A DNA stretch of 64,000 nucleotides from Pontiella sulfatireligans (GCF_900890705.1 NZ_CAAHFH010000003.1:587185-651184); one strand, 5' to 3'; counted from the stretch's first letter, positions 18,102-27,168 are shown. Notes: a model not told the origin generated them from the letters alone. Made by a program: numbers and translations.

Positions 18102-18881
18102 CTAAACCAGTTCCACCGACAGGCCGAATTCCTCCAGCGCCTTGCTGGCTGAAGAGGGCAGTCCGGTATCGGTGATGATGCCGTCGAGAACGTCGAGTCC
18201 CATGATGTGTGCAAAACCGGCGCGGCCATATTTAGAGGAGTCCGCCAAGAGCAGGCTTTGCTCCGACCGAGAGGCGGCCATTTTCACAATCTCAGCCACC
18301 TCCACAAAATCGGCCGTGATGCCTGTGCCCAGCGAAAAGCCATCCGCCCCCAAGAAGGCCTTCTGAACATGGAAGCGCGTGAGACCCTGAATCGCTTCCG
18401 GCCCCAGAATCGCCTCGGCTGACGGGCGGAACTCCCCGGCCACGACGGTCAGGCGGATGGAGGGATTGATGCGCGCCTGCGGATAGATCAGCGTCGAGTT
18501 GGTGACAATGTGGATGTCGCGCTTGCCGAGGAGATATTTCACCATCAGCGGCGTTGTGGTTCCGGCAACAATCATAATGTTGTCGCCATCCTCCACATGG
18601 GAGGCAGCGGCTTTCGCAATGCGCTCCTTTTCTTCGACCATGTGCTTCTGGCGTTCGAGAATGGACGGATGAAACGCCGGAAATGCGCCTCCGCGGGTAC
18701 GAACCACCAACCCTTTGTCGGCCAACGTCTTCAGGTCGCTACGGATGGTTACGGCCGAAACTTCCAGCATTTCGCTGATTTCCGTCACCGTTTTCCCGCT
18801 GTCTTCCGACAAAATCCGAAGGATTTCCTTTTCCCTGCCCAGCATCTGAACCATCGCGCACGCCTTTCGTGATTCTTTCAT
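18102..18881 (-). CDS. DeoR-family transcriptional regulator
   Basis: 259 aa. It has an N-terminal DeoR helix-turn-helix (ILRILSEDSG, SAVTIRSDLKTLADKGLVVRTRGGA, about 15-60) followed by the C-terminal sugar-phosphate sensor domain with GDNIMIVAGTTT and LLADSSKYGRAGF. Such repressors usually respond to phosphorylated sugars made by their own pathway. It lies immediately upstream of, and on the same strand as, the sugar-catabolic run and is its obvious local regulator. Starts at 18881 or 18854 are both possible. Confidence 0.88.
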   Translation of the reverse strand: MKESRKACAMVQMLGREKEILRILSEDSGKTVTEISEMLEVSAVTIRSDLKTLADKGLVVRTRGGAFPAFHPSILERQKHMVEEKERIAKAAASHVEDGDNIMIVAGTTTPLMVKYLLGKRDIHIVTNSTLIYPQARINPSIRLTVVAGEFRPSAEAILGPEAIQGLTRFHVQKAFLGADGFSLGTGITADFVEVAEIVKMAASRSEQSLLLADSSKYGRAGFAHIMGLDVLDGIITDTGLPSSASKALEEFGLSVELV

Positions 18882-18950
18882 TTCTCTTTTTGAATTGCTT
18901 CGTTCTACCCACTAAACGTCTTCGATTCAAGTTTTTAGACGGATAAAGAC

Positions 18951-18994
18951 AAAAAAAACGGCTGCCCATCATGGACAACCTCCCTAAACAGCCG
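18951..18994 (-). terminator. Rho-independent terminator of the GreA/B-like gene
   Basis: Stem CGGCTG/CAGCCG (18959-18964 and 18989-18994) with a small inner CCAT/ATGG pairing, followed on the minus strand by an uninterrupted run of eight T. It lies 20 bp past the stop at 19014. Confidence 0.8.
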
Positions 18995-19013
18995 ATGGCT
19001 GAAGTATCGCGCT

Positions 19014-19481
19014 TTATTCAACGGTTATAATCGTTCCTTCCATTCCCGCGCGAAACGAATAAGCCTCGCCCTGCTTTTTATCCAATAATGCTGCGCCAAC
19101 GGGGGATTCCGGCGTAATCACCGTTACCTCGGCCCCGTCGTTCTGCACCTCCACGCCGCCCCCGCACTTAAGCAGGAAGAAAAACAGCGGTTCGCCGCTC
19201 ATCCGGGCCTGCACGAGCGCGCCCACACCGATCGGCTTTCCCAAAAAGTCCGAAGGAACAAAACCCCGAAGCTCTTCCACCTGCATGGCCAGCGCCTCGA
19301 ACTGCTTGGCATGCCCGCGCGCCAGATACGACTGCTCCAGCCCGCAGGTGTCCCACTTGGTCTCGGCCTTCGCCTCGCCATGGGTCGCCCCAGCCGACGC
19401 CGTCTCGTTAGCCGCCAGCTGCCGCCGAAGCTCCTCTTCGAGCTCCGCCTGCACCGCCTTCAATATTTTCTTCTTATCCAT
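19014..19481 (-). CDS. GreA/GreB-like C-terminal-domain protein
   Basis: 155 aa. An N-terminal charged helical stretch (MDKKKILKAVQAELEEELRR) with an ETKWDTCGLEQSYLARG segment leads into a C-terminal FKBP-like domain ending TPESPVGAALLDKKQGEAYSF. That is the hallmark of GreA/GreB transcript-cleavage factors (SPESPIGRALLGK-type). The full coiled-coil finger of GreA is not obvious, so it may be a Gre-like RNA polymerase binder rather than a cleavage factor. Start 19481 begins the helical domain; the longer frame starts at 19502. Monocistronic, with its own terminator. Confidence 0.7.
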   Translation of the reverse strand: MDKKKILKAVQAELEEELRRQLAANETASAGATHGEAKAETKWDTCGLEQSYLARGHAKQFEALAMQVEELRGFVPSDFLGKPIGVGALVQARMSGEPLFFFLLKCGGGVEVQNDGAEVTVITPESPVGAALLDKKQGEAYSFRAGMEGTIITVE

Positions 19482-19511
19482 AATGCAGTTCAAAATACAC
19501 ATCGCGCCCCC

Positions 19512-19567
19512 ATTACGAAACCGTAATGAACAATTGAATGTTTTCCAGCGGTTGTAACTGCTAGCCT
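19512..19567 (+). promoter_or_regulatory. ATTACG-N4-CGTAAT box and -10 of the two-component system
   Basis: Perfect inverted repeat ATTACG-AAAC-CGTAAT at 19512-19527, 47 bp before the response-regulator ATG. Thirty-four bp after the box is TAGCCT (19562-19567), at the same distance as TATCTT in the two other copies (24728, 32935). No -35 consensus is seen, consistent with activator dependence. Probably an autoregulatory site of the response regulator (inference). The -10 lies very close to the start codon, which would give a very short leader. Confidence 0.6.
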
Positions 19568-19574
19568 ACTCGGC

Positions 19575-20234
19575 ATGAAGGTGCTCGTGGTTGAAGATGA
19601 AGAGAAGATTGCGTCGTTTGTCCACAAGGGGCTCGAGACGCAGGGGTTTTCGGTGACGGTGGCCGACAACGGCGACGACGGCTTTGCCCAAGCGGCATCC
19701 CAGGCGTACGATGTCGTCCTGCTCGACATCATGCTGCCCGGGCGCGACGGCCTCTCCATTCTGAAAGAGCTACGGGAGCAACAGCATTCGGTTCCCGTCA
19801 TCCTGCTGACCGCGCGGTCGGAAGCCAACGAACGCGTTGGAGGGCTCAACCTAGGCGCGGACGACTATGTCACCAAGCCCTTTTTCATGGACGAGCTGCT
19901 CGCCCGCATCAATGCCGTTGCCCGGCGCACCAGCGTGCTCCATGCCGGACCGCTGACGCTCAACCTGATTTCCCGCGAAGCGCGCTACGGCGACGAGGAA
20001 ATTATTTTCGCCCCGCGCGAATTCAGCTTGCTTGAGCACCTGATGCGCACCCCCGGCAACGTTTTCACCCGCACCCAGCTGCTGGAGCAGGTCTGGGGAT
20101 ATGGGTTTGATCCGCAAACCAACCTCGTCGATGTCTGCATCCGCCGCATCCGCGAAAAGATCGACCGCGACGGCCGCCAATTCATCGAAACCGTCCGCGG
20201 CGTCGGCTACCGTTTCAATAAAGCCGAAACGTGA
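19575..20234 (+). CDS. OmpR/PhoB-family response regulator
   Basis: 219 aa. The receiver domain has the acidic pair in VVEDEE, phospho-acceptor Asp51 in LLDIMLPGRDG, Thr in LLTAR and Lys in DDYVTKPF. The C-terminal winged helix includes FAPREFSLLEHLMRTPGNVFTR and IRRIREKIDRDG...ETVRGVGYRF. It is paired with the histidine kinase 56 nt downstream. The inverted-repeat box found upstream recurs before two other transcription units, making this protein the best candidate for binding it. Confidence 0.95.
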   Translation: MKVLVVEDEEKIASFVHKGLETQGFSVTVADNGDDGFAQAASQAYDVVLLDIMLPGRDGLSILKELREQQHSVPVILLTARSEANERVGGLNLGADDYVTKPFFMDELLARINAVARRTSVLHAGPLTLNLISREARYGDEEIIFAPREFSLLEHLMRTPGNVFTRTQLLEQVWGYGFDPQTNLVDVCIRRIREKIDRDGRQFIETVRGVGYRFNKAET

Positions 20235-20290
20235 GGCGTGAGGCGGAACAATTCTTAACACTTAAAACCTAACCACTTAAAACTCCAACC

Positions 20291-21736
20291 ATGATCCGTT
20301 CCTTCAAACTAAAGATTGCCCTGTTTAGCGTGCTGCTGTCGGGTGCGATGCTTTTGGCGTTCGGGCTGTTCTTTCTCCAAATGTCGTACAAGATCGGGAT
20401 CGACCGCACCGACCGCGAGCTGCGCGCACTCGTTGATGCCGACATGAGCAAATCCCAGCCTTCCAACCACTGGAACCGCTTTAACGACTCGCTGACCGGC
20501 TTCTTTGGCGAAGCCGCGGACAAACAATTTCTTTTGCGCATTAGCGATAAGCAGAACCAGCCTCTTTTTGAATCGGCTCAATGGGAAGAAGAACTCGTTG
20601 GCGCCGTACTGCCATCCGCACCGGAAGCACCGCCGGCTGAACGGCCTTCCGAAAAACAACGCACGGGCCGGCAGCGCAAGAGTGACCGCCCCCCTCCTAC
20701 AGTGCTACCTCTCGGCGAGGCTAGGTTCATCACCATCAACAGTTGGCGCATCATGACCGTTGGCAACGCGGAAATCACAGCACAACTCGGGATCAGTCTC
20801 GACTCACTGAACGCGGAAATCGCCCGTTTCCGCAACGCGTTGCTGCTGGCCGTGCCGGTTGCGCTACTACTGATGATCGGCGGCGGGTGGTTGCTGGCCC
20901 AGCTTGCCCTGCGCCCGGTCAACACCATTGCCCGCACAGCCAAAAAGGTAACCGCACTCCATCTGGATGAACGCATCCCCGCCACCAAGGCCGATCATGA
21001 ATTCCGACAACTCATCGACATCATCAACGAAATGCTCAACCGGCTCGAAGCCAGCTTCCAGCAGGCTGTGCGCTTTAGCGCCGACGCCGCCCACGAACTA
21101 AAGACCCCGCTGACCATCCTGCAGGGCGAACTTGAAAACGCCCTGCAAGCCGCCGCCGACGGATCGGCTGATCAACGCACCTATAAGGAATCGCTCGACG
21201 AAGTCCAGCGGCTTAAATCCATCATCCGCAAGCTGCTCCTGCTTGCGCAGGCCGACGCTGGCCGGCTGCCGCTCAACTTCCAACCCTTGGAATTTTCAAA
21301 GATGATCGAAAACCTGGTCGAAGACATCGGCATCCTCAATCCTGATTTGGAAACGGTCGCCGACATCCAGCCCGGCGTCACCATTGAGGCAGATGCAGGG
21401 CTGATTGGACAAATCATCCAAAACCTCGCGAGCAACGCCGTCAAGTTCAGTCAGGGCGAACCGCCGGTCACGCTGTCGTTGAAACAAAAAGACGCCGGCG
21501 TTGAGTTCATGATTTCAAACCGCGGCCAAACCATCCCGGCAGAAGACCGTTGCAAAATCTTCGACCGCTTTTACCGCACCGACAAAGCCCGCAGCCGCAA
21601 GACCGACGGCACCGGCCTCGGCCTAAGCCTCGCCCGCGAAATCGCCCTCGCCCACAGGGGCACGCTTGAATTAATGGAATCCAACGAAGACATAACCACC
21701 TTCCGCCTAATCCTGCCGGAAGCAGTCAATGACTGA
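20291..21736 (+). CDS. Transmembrane sensor histidine kinase
   Basis: 481 aa inner-membrane kinase. TM1 is about residues 8-30 and TM2 about 183-205, flanking a periplasmic domain of about 150 residues with a Pro- and Arg/Lys-rich stretch near 112-135. HAMP follows TM2, the phospho-acceptor is His268 in FSADAAHELKTPL, and the ATPase N box, G1 and G2 motifs appear as NLASNAVKFS and DGTGLGLSLAREI. It is the cognate partner of the preceding OmpR-type regulator. The basic periplasmic stretch could sense anionic ligand such as sulfated glycan (speculation). Confidence 0.93.
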   Translation: MIRSFKLKIALFSVLLSGAMLLAFGLFFLQMSYKIGIDRTDRELRALVDADMSKSQPSNHWNRFNDSLTGFFGEAADKQFLLRISDKQNQPLFESAQWEEELVGAVLPSAPEAPPAERPSEKQRTGRQRKSDRPPPTVLPLGEARFITINSWRIMTVGNAEITAQLGISLDSLNAEIARFRNALLLAVPVALLLMIGGGWLLAQLALRPVNTIARTAKKVTALHLDERIPATKADHEFRQLIDIINEMLNRLEASFQQAVRFSADAAHELKTPLTILQGELENALQAAADGSADQRTYKESLDEVQRLKSIIRKLLLLAQADAGRLPLNFQPLEFSKMIENLVEDIGILNPDLETVADIQPGVTIEADAGLIGQIIQNLASNAVKFSQGEPPVTLSLKQKDAGVEFMISNRGQTIPAEDRCKIFDRFYRTDKARSRKTDGTGLGLSLAREIALAHRGTLELMESNEDITTFRLILPEAVND

Positions 21737-21758
21737 TGCCGGAACGTGCAATGGATAA

Positions 21759-22148
21759 TCAGGCGGTGATTTCGATGCGGTTGTTGTCGGGATCGAGGAT
21801 AAGGCTTTCGTAACACCCATCACCGGTACGGCGCGGGCCGTCAACGACAGTGTATCCGTCCTGGCGAAGTCGGTCGGTTAAAGCGTCAACGTGCTTCTCG
21901 CTTTCTGTTTCAAATGCTAGATGCGTCAACCCCTGCGCTTGTGCGAATGGATCATTAGCCGTGTCTGGAATGGAGTCATTTTGCATAATTTCCAGGCGCG
22001 CCCCCGACTCAAAACTTAAGAAAAAGGAGGAGAATCCTTTTTGGGCATTGATATACCTGTCGTTCGAACGGGCATCAAAATACGTGATGTAAAAGGTGCG
22101 AAGGCGATCGATGTCGCGCGACCAAACGGCCATGTGTCCGATGTTCAT
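21759..22148 (-). CDS. VOC-superfamily (glyoxalase-fold) protein
   Basis: 129 aa, one VOC domain made of two beta-alpha-beta-beta-beta modules. It opens with GHMAVWSRDIDRLRTFY and ends with LILDPDNNRIEITA; metal ligands are probably His5, Glu53 region, His76 and Glu127. Members isomerise methylglyoxal adducts, confer fosfomycin-type resistance or bind metals; this sequence does not distinguish them. It converges on the histidine kinase gene and precedes an MFS gene stop by 22 nt. Confidence 0.75.
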   Translation of the reverse strand: MNIGHMAVWSRDIDRLRTFYITYFDARSNDRYINAQKGFSSFFLSFESGARLEIMQNDSIPDTANDPFAQAQGLTHLAFETESEKHVDALTDRLRQDGYTVVDGPRRTGDGCYESLILDPDNNRIEITA

Positions 22149-22170
22149 TTTAATCTCCGATGGATTTCAT

Positions 22171-23346
22171 TTATTCGTGCGTGGTTAATGCAATCAGGCG
22201 TTCTGAACAAAACAGCATAGACACCGCGAGAAGCAACATGGCGCCTGGAAGCAGGCTGGCCGAGGTGTACTGCAAAAAGACCCCTGCCAGCGGCGATAAA
22301 AACGTGTTGCCCAGATAGGCAAAACCCATCTGATAACCAACCAGGATCTGCGAACTGTTACGCCCGAAGCGCACGGGAGTTTCGTGCAGCATCGAGGGGA
22401 AAACAGGAGCCAGACCCAACCCAATTAAAACGAGAGCCAATCCGCTTAAAAAGGAGATGCCGGGCACAAGCAGCAACACAAGGCCACCAATCGCAAGCAA
22501 CATGCCCCCGCGAATCATCTGTACATTATTAAACCGAATGGAGATGAAGCCGGAAACAAAGCGGCCGGCTGTAATTCCTCCATAATAAAGCGCAATCCAA
22601 AAGGCGGCCCGCTCAATCGAAAAGCCGCGGCTGCGCACCAGAAACGAGCTGCCCCACAGCCCCAGTCCTGCTTCGACCGCGCAATAGAGCGCCATGACCG
22701 CAAAGGCATAATTCACGCCCTTCAAACGGAACGGGTTTTCTTTGGATTTGGTCTTCTCGGTTCCCCCCTCGTCTTCTCGATGCGTCGCAGGAACCTTTTT
22801 CCATAGCGGCAGGGTTAGAAAAAGAATCAGCGACAAACCAAACTGGATAAGAGCGATCGAGCGATATCCGGCGCGCCAACTATCGGTCTGAGTGATGCTG
22901 AACGTCATGATGATCGGACCGAGAGTCGCCCCGACCCCCCAAAAGGAGTGCAGCCAGTTCATGTGCTTGGCTTTAAAGTGAAGCGCCACATAGTTATTCA
23001 GCGCGGCATCCACCGCCCCCGCGCCCAGCCCCAGCGGAACGGCAAAAGCCAGCAACCATCCATAGGCGGGCGCCCACGAGATTCCCAACAACGCGGATGC
23101 CGTGATCACGCAACTGATGAAGGTAATCCGCCCCGCGCCCAGTTTTTTAATGATATGACCACTCGCAAAACTGGAAATGACCGTACACCCCACAATGACC
23201 GCCGACACGAGGCTGCCATCGCTAAGCGAAAGCAACCACTCGGGGCTCATGGCGGGCAGGCTGACCCCCAGCACCGAGTCGGGGAGGCCGAGGCTGATGA
23301 AGGCAAGGTAAATTACAAGAAGCAGCAGAATAATGATCATGTTCAA
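22171..23346 (-). CDS. MFS transporter
   Basis: 391 aa with about 12 membrane segments. Early GLPDSVLGVSLPAM and the SGHIIKKLGAGRITFISCVITASALLG loop are typical of the FucP/YbfB sugar-carrier branch of the major facilitator superfamily; a hydrophilic central loop (about 188-205) separates the two halves. The ROK regulator next to it (10 nt, same strand) suggests a sugar cargo whose uptake is ROK-controlled. Confidence 0.82.
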   Translation of the reverse strand: MNMIIILLLLVIYLAFISLGLPDSVLGVSLPAMSPEWLLSLSDGSLVSAVIVGCTVISSFASGHIIKKLGAGRITFISCVITASALLGISWAPAYGWLLAFAVPLGLGAGAVDAALNNYVALHFKAKHMNWLHSFWGVGATLGPIIMTFSITQTDSWRAGYRSIALIQFGLSLILFLTLPLWKKVPATHREDEGGTEKTKSKENPFRLKGVNYAFAVMALYCAVEAGLGLWGSSFLVRSRGFSIERAAFWIALYYGGITAGRFVSGFISIRFNNVQMIRGGMLLAIGGLVLLLVPGISFLSGLALVLIGLGLAPVFPSMLHETPVRFGRNSSQILVGYQMGFAYLGNTFLSPLAGVFLQYTSASLLPGAMLLLAVSMLFCSERLIALTTHE

Positions 23347-23356
23347 ACTTCGTATA

Positions 23357-24379
23357 TTAAATTTTTATGATTTGAATCCCGCAGCTCAATTGCTGCAACC
23401 CGGAAAACGTGAGTCCGGCAAGATAGCTCGCGTGAATATCGCATTCGAAATGCAGTTCCGGAACATGGTTGGGCAGCGACGATGAAGAAACAGCGCGTTG
23501 GATTGCATCTTTGTGCTCATCGCGCAGCCACTGCCCCGCCAGCACAATCGATTCAGGGTTCAACAGACAATCGGTCGAAAGCACCATTTCGGAGGCAAAC
23601 CGGGCAAACCGGTCGATGGTCTGCTGCGCCTGGGCCTGATCGTGCCGAGCAATGCTGAGCGGCATATAAGAAACCTCACCGGCAAACCGGTTGCGCCCAC
23701 GGATGACCCGGCCATTCACCACAATCCCTGCACCCGCGATCCCGTCCTCTGGAAAATAGATATACACCAGACTCTCAGGCTGGAGGTTCGTGCGCTGGTG
23801 ATAAAACCCCAGCGCGGTGGCGTTCACATCGTTTTCAACAGTTACCGGGCAATCCAGCATCTCATTCAGGTGCGAGGCCAATGCCACTCCGTTGAGTGAC
23901 TCAACATCGCAACCTTCAATCAAGCCTTCATTCACGACCCCGGGAACCCCCACGCTGACCGATTCCACCTGCTCGTAGCGCGCTGCCCACAGCTTTGCTT
24001 GCCCAACAATGGAATCGACATCAATTTCCGCAACTTCAGCAAACGATTCATCCAGCACCTCGCCCCTCAAATCCACCACGGCGGAATAGATGGTTTTCAT
24101 GCTCCCTTCCAGCCGCAGATAGATCACCAACACCAACGCGTGCCGGGCATTATAGGCAAAGCGCCGCGAGGGGCGCCCGCCAGTGGATGAGGCCAACGCC
24201 ACCTCCTGCACTTCACCTCGCTCAAGCAATTCACTCAAAATATTGCCGCACGACGCAACACTCAGCCCGGTCTCTTGCGCCAGGCTGTTTTTAGTGCAGG
24301 TTTCCGACTGTCTCAATGCATGCCGCACCCGATCAACATTCACCTGCTTCAATTTAATCGTGTCAAAATTCACTTTCAT
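23357..24379 (-). CDS. ROK-family transcriptional regulator
   Basis: 340 aa. The N-terminal winged helix-turn-helix (SETCTKNSLAQETGLSVASCGNILSELL) is followed by a ROK sugar-kinase-like domain with SVGVPGVV, VENDVNATALG and GIAGAGIVVNGRVIRG. The usual ROK zinc cysteine cluster is not evident. NagC/XylR-type repressors of this family respond to sugars. Chosen start ATG 24379 has AGAGGTG directly upstream; the open frame extends to 24418. It is followed by the MFS gene, which it probably regulates. Confidence 0.85.
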   Translation of the reverse strand: MKVNFDTIKLKQVNVDRVRHALRQSETCTKNSLAQETGLSVASCGNILSELLERGEVQEVALASSTGGRPSRRFAYNARHALVLVIYLRLEGSMKTIYSAVVDLRGEVLDESFAEVAEIDVDSIVGQAKLWAARYEQVESVSVGVPGVVNEGLIEGCDVESLNGVALASHLNEMLDCPVTVENDVNATALGFYHQRTNLQPESLVYIYFPEDGIAGAGIVVNGRVIRGRNRFAGEVSYMPLSIARHDQAQAQQTIDRFARFASEMVLSTDCLLNPESIVLAGQWLRDEHKDAIQRAVSSSSLPNHVPELHFECDIHASYLAGLTFSGLQQLSCGIQIIKI

Positions 24380-24727
24380 CACCTCTTGCCGAAAGTGGTA
24401 TTGACAGCAAGCCTGCACCCCGCTGTCTACTCAAAAAATCGTATTCCGCACCGCTTGCGCAACGTCACGTCGCGCCACGCCTGTTTCCTTATCCTGCGAT
24501 TCGGCATGACGGCGAATAATCACACGGTCTTCTCCTGTTCCTTTGACGGTGCTTACTGAAATAGCAAAAGATGCCAATCTGCTGTTAGGCGGAATGAAGA
24601 AGTTGTATTTTTTTCATCCGTGGCAATCGCTCAATACTCTCTCGGAAAACAGGGGTTATCCAGTTTATACTCCAACTTGCCACATCGTGGTGGCCTTACC
24701 GGTTCTGCGTTCCGATCACCCCGGAAC
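24380..24727. other. Intergenic region between divergent ROK and accessory units
   Basis: About 430 bp separate the ROK start from the next gene at 24808. Apart from the box and -10 at 24728-24783, I see no convincing gene, strong hairpin or RNA motif. A small open frame at 24543-24788 lacks a ribosome site and family features. Confidence 0.5.
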
Positions 24728-24783
24728 ATTACGGAACCGTAATTCAAAGCTGTTCGATAAATTTGCCGCCCGCCCGTTATCTT
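24728..24783 (+). promoter_or_regulatory. ATTACG-N4-CGTAAT box and -10 upstream of the accessory secreted-protein unit
   Basis: Perfect inverted repeat ATTACG-GAAC-CGTAAT at 24728-24743. TATCTT at 24778-24783 begins 34 bp after the box, in the context CGTTATCTT that is also present in the third copy. The gene starts at 24808 behind AAAGGAAAGG. No -35 hexamer is visible at 17 bp spacing, so an activator bound near -55 is likely. Confidence 0.65.
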
Positions 24784-24807
24784 GTTGAACCAAAGGAAAG
24801 GAACAGT

Positions 24808-27168
24808 ATGAAAACTCTAATCTCAGTCGCACTCATCGCCACCTCCGCATGGGCGGCCCCCGAAACCGTATTGATCCTCGGTGGCTCGTTCGAAATGGGC
24901 GATCACCACGACCTCGGCGGGCGCGAGCACCGCAACGACGAACTGCCCATCCGCACGGTGCAGGTTGCGCCTTTCCACATTGGAAAATATGAAGTCACCA
25001 CCGCCGAATACTGCGCATTTCTCAACGGTGCCGTGGTCGTGGTCCGCGACGGCTTGGTTTTTCCAAAGACAGGAAAAGCTCCCCTTTGCGACACCCGCCT
25101 AAGTTCCGAATACAGCCGGATCGGTTTTGACGGAAAACAATTCAAGGTGCTCGACGGCAAAGAAAACCATCCCATGACCGGAGTCCGCTGGGCGGGCGCA
25201 GCAGCGTATTGCGATTGGCTGAGCGACCAGCAGAACGCCGAACCCCGCTATCGCCTCCCCACCGAAGAGGAGTGGGAATATGCCGGGCGCGGCGGACGGC
25301 ATAACCCCTACTGCATTTTCCCGTGGGGCGACGACGACAATCCCGCCCGCGCCAACTGGCCCAACTCCGGCGATCCCTTTGAAAAAGGCAAGCTCCCCTA
25401 CACCACGCCGGTCGGCTACTACGACGGCTCCAACCATGACGGCTATCAAACCCTCGACGGCTCCAACGGCTATGGCCTGCACGATATGGCGGGCAACGTC
25501 TGGGAATGGTGCAGCGACCTCTATTCCCAAAGCTCCGCCGATCCAGACATCGCCAAACCGATGCCCGACGGCAAGGACTACCATGTGCTGCGCAGCGGCA
25601 ACTGGTTCAACGGCGAATGGGGCCACTCGCGCGTCTCCAACCGCAACCCCGGCTATTTCCGCGGGCCGCAGGACCCGAACCACCCCTACTACCACATTGG
25701 CCTGCGCATCGCCCGCAGCGCAGCCGACCTCCCGCTGATCGCGGGCGAGCTCCAAATCCTGGGCGACAACTTCCAATTCACCGAAGGCCCCGCCAGCGAT
25801 GGCGAAAGCAATGTCTATTTCACCGACATCCGCGCCAACCGCATCCATGTTTTCCCACCCTCTGGGAAACTGGAGGTCTTCCGCGAAAACTCCGGCGGCG
25901 CCAACGGGCTCTATTTTGACCGAGACGGCAACCTGCTCGTCTGCGAAGGCATGAACGGAAAATTGACTTCCATCTCGCCCAATGGCGACGTGGCCGTGCT
26001 GGCCGATGAATACAACGGAAAAGGATTCAACAAACCCAACGACCTGTGGATCGACCCCAAGGGTGGCGTCTATTTTACCGACCCAATCTATGGCCGAACC
26101 GAAAAGAAGCAGGACGGCGAACACGTCTACTATCTCCTGCCCGACCGCTCGAAGGTTATCCGCGTCATTGATGATTTTACCCGCCCCAACGGCCTCATTG
26201 GCACATCCGACGGCAAGACCCTCTATGTCGCTGACCACGGTGCTTCCAAGATTTGGAAGTATGCCGTCAACGCCGACGGCACGCTGACCGGTAAAACCTT
26301 TTTTGCCGACTGCTCCAGCGACGGCATGACCATCGACTCGCAAGGAAACATTTACGCCACGCAGGATTCCGTGCTCATCTTCAGCCCCGACGGCGAACAG
26401 ATTAGCGAAATAAAAACGCCCGCCCGCCCCACCAACGTTACGTTTGGTGGCAAAGGCAACCGCACCCTGTTCATTACTGCGCGCACACATCTTTGCGCAA
26501 TTCAAATGAATATTGGAGGGACGACCTCCGTGTCGTCCACCCGTACGCAAAGGACGGGACAGAGCCCGTCCCTCCAACAGGGAAAACGCCCGCAGGGCCG
26601 GCCGGATAAACCGTGGTTGCTCGAACACGCCAAAGAGCTGGATGAGAACGGCGATGGTGCCGTGGCTCGGAAGGAAATGCTCGACGAGGCGGAAAAGGCC
26701 TTCAAGCTTTACGACAAAAACAACAATGGCGAACTGGCCTCATCCGAACTCAAGGGCAAAGGCATGGCCAAGTCGGCCATGGGCGGATTCATCAAGCTGC
26801 ACGCCGAAGAGCTCGACAGCAACAGCGACGGCACCATCACCCAAAAAGAGATGCTCGACGAAACCGCCAAGCTCTTCGACAAGTCCGACAAAAACCGCGA
26901 CGGAAAAGTGGATGCCAAAGACCAATCACGCCGCACGCCTCAATCGTCACGCCCACAAGGCGGCGGAAACCGTTTTGCCGAAATGGACTCCAACAAAGAT
27001 GGCGCTGTTTCCTTAAAGGAATTCGTGGCGCAGGAGAAAAAGAAAAAAGGCCAGGTGGATGAGTCCCGCGCCCGGCAGAAATTTGAACAAATCGATAAGG
27101 ATGGAAACGGAAAGCTTTCCCAGCAAGAAGTCGAAAATGCACCGAAAGGCAAAGGAGGCCGCAAATGA
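24808..27168 (+). CDS. Secreted FGE-like / SMP-30 / EF-hand multidomain protein with basic tail
   Basis: 786 aa. Signal peptide MKTLISVALIATSAWA. Residues about 20-310 have the sulfatase-modifying-factor fold (LILGGSFEMGD, LPTEEEWEYAGRGG, GLHDMAGNVWEW), but the position of FGE cysteines reads LRSGNWFNGEWGHSRVSNR, so it lacks the catalytic pair. Residues about 325-565 form an SMP-30/gluconolactonase propeller (FTEGPASDGESNVYFTD, KPNDLWIDPKGG, RPNGLIGTSDGKTLYVADHG). A linker (about 569-590) is encoded by a 65-bp dyad repeat. Six EF-hand loops follow (DENGDGAVARKE to DKDGNGKLSQQE), ending in APKGKGGRK. The last two loops and tail are homologous to the end of the ASST-like protein at 34598. Start 24808 begins the signal peptide; the frame opens at 24763. 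Probably a calcium-binding lactonase or sugar-binding extracellular enzyme. Confidence 0.8.
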   Translation: MKTLISVALIATSAWAAPETVLILGGSFEMGDHHDLGGREHRNDELPIRTVQVAPFHIGKYEVTTAEYCAFLNGAVVVVRDGLVFPKTGKAPLCDTRLSSEYSRIGFDGKQFKVLDGKENHPMTGVRWAGAAAYCDWLSDQQNAEPRYRLPTEEEWEYAGRGGRHNPYCIFPWGDDDNPARANWPNSGDPFEKGKLPYTTPVGYYDGSNHDGYQTLDGSNGYGLHDMAGNVWEWCSDLYSQSSADPDIAKPMPDGKDYHVLRSGNWFNGEWGHSRVSNRNPGYFRGPQDPNHPYYHIGLRIARSAADLPLIAGELQILGDNFQFTEGPASDGESNVYFTDIRANRIHVFPPSGKLEVFRENSGGANGLYFDRDGNLLVCEGMNGKLTSISPNGDVAVLADEYNGKGFNKPNDLWIDPKGGVYFTDPIYGRTEKKQDGEHVYYLLPDRSKVIRVIDDFTRPNGLIGTSDGKTLYVADHGASKIWKYAVNADGTLTGKTFFADCSSDGMTIDSQGNIYATQDSVLIFSPDGEQISEIKTPARPTNVTFGGKGNRTLFITARTHLCAIQMNIGGTTSVSSTRTQRTGQSPSLQQGKRPQGRPDKPWLLEHAKELDENGDGAVARKEMLDEAEKAFKLYDKNNNGELASSELKGKGMAKSAMGGFIKLHAEELDSNSDGTITQKEMLDETAKLFDKSDKNRDGKVDAKDQSRRTPQSSRPQGGGNRFAEMDSNKDGAVSLKEFVAQEKKKKGQVDESRARQKFEQIDKDGNGKLSQQEVENAPKGKGGRK
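26513..26577. repeat. 65-bp dyad repeat inside coding sequence (interdomain linker)
   Basis: Perfect 11-bp terminal inverted repeat TTGGAGGGACG/CGTCCCTCCAA encloses two smaller hairpins, GGACGAC/GTCGTCC and GGACGGG/CCCGTCC. Such an architecture is typical of extragenic palindromic elements. Here it is translated in frame and encodes the linker between the propeller and EF-hand parts. Confidence 0.85.

Noticed and set aside
24543..24788. Small plus-strand frame before the FGE-like gene
   Set aside because: Overlaps the regulatory box and -10, has no ribosome site and no family features.
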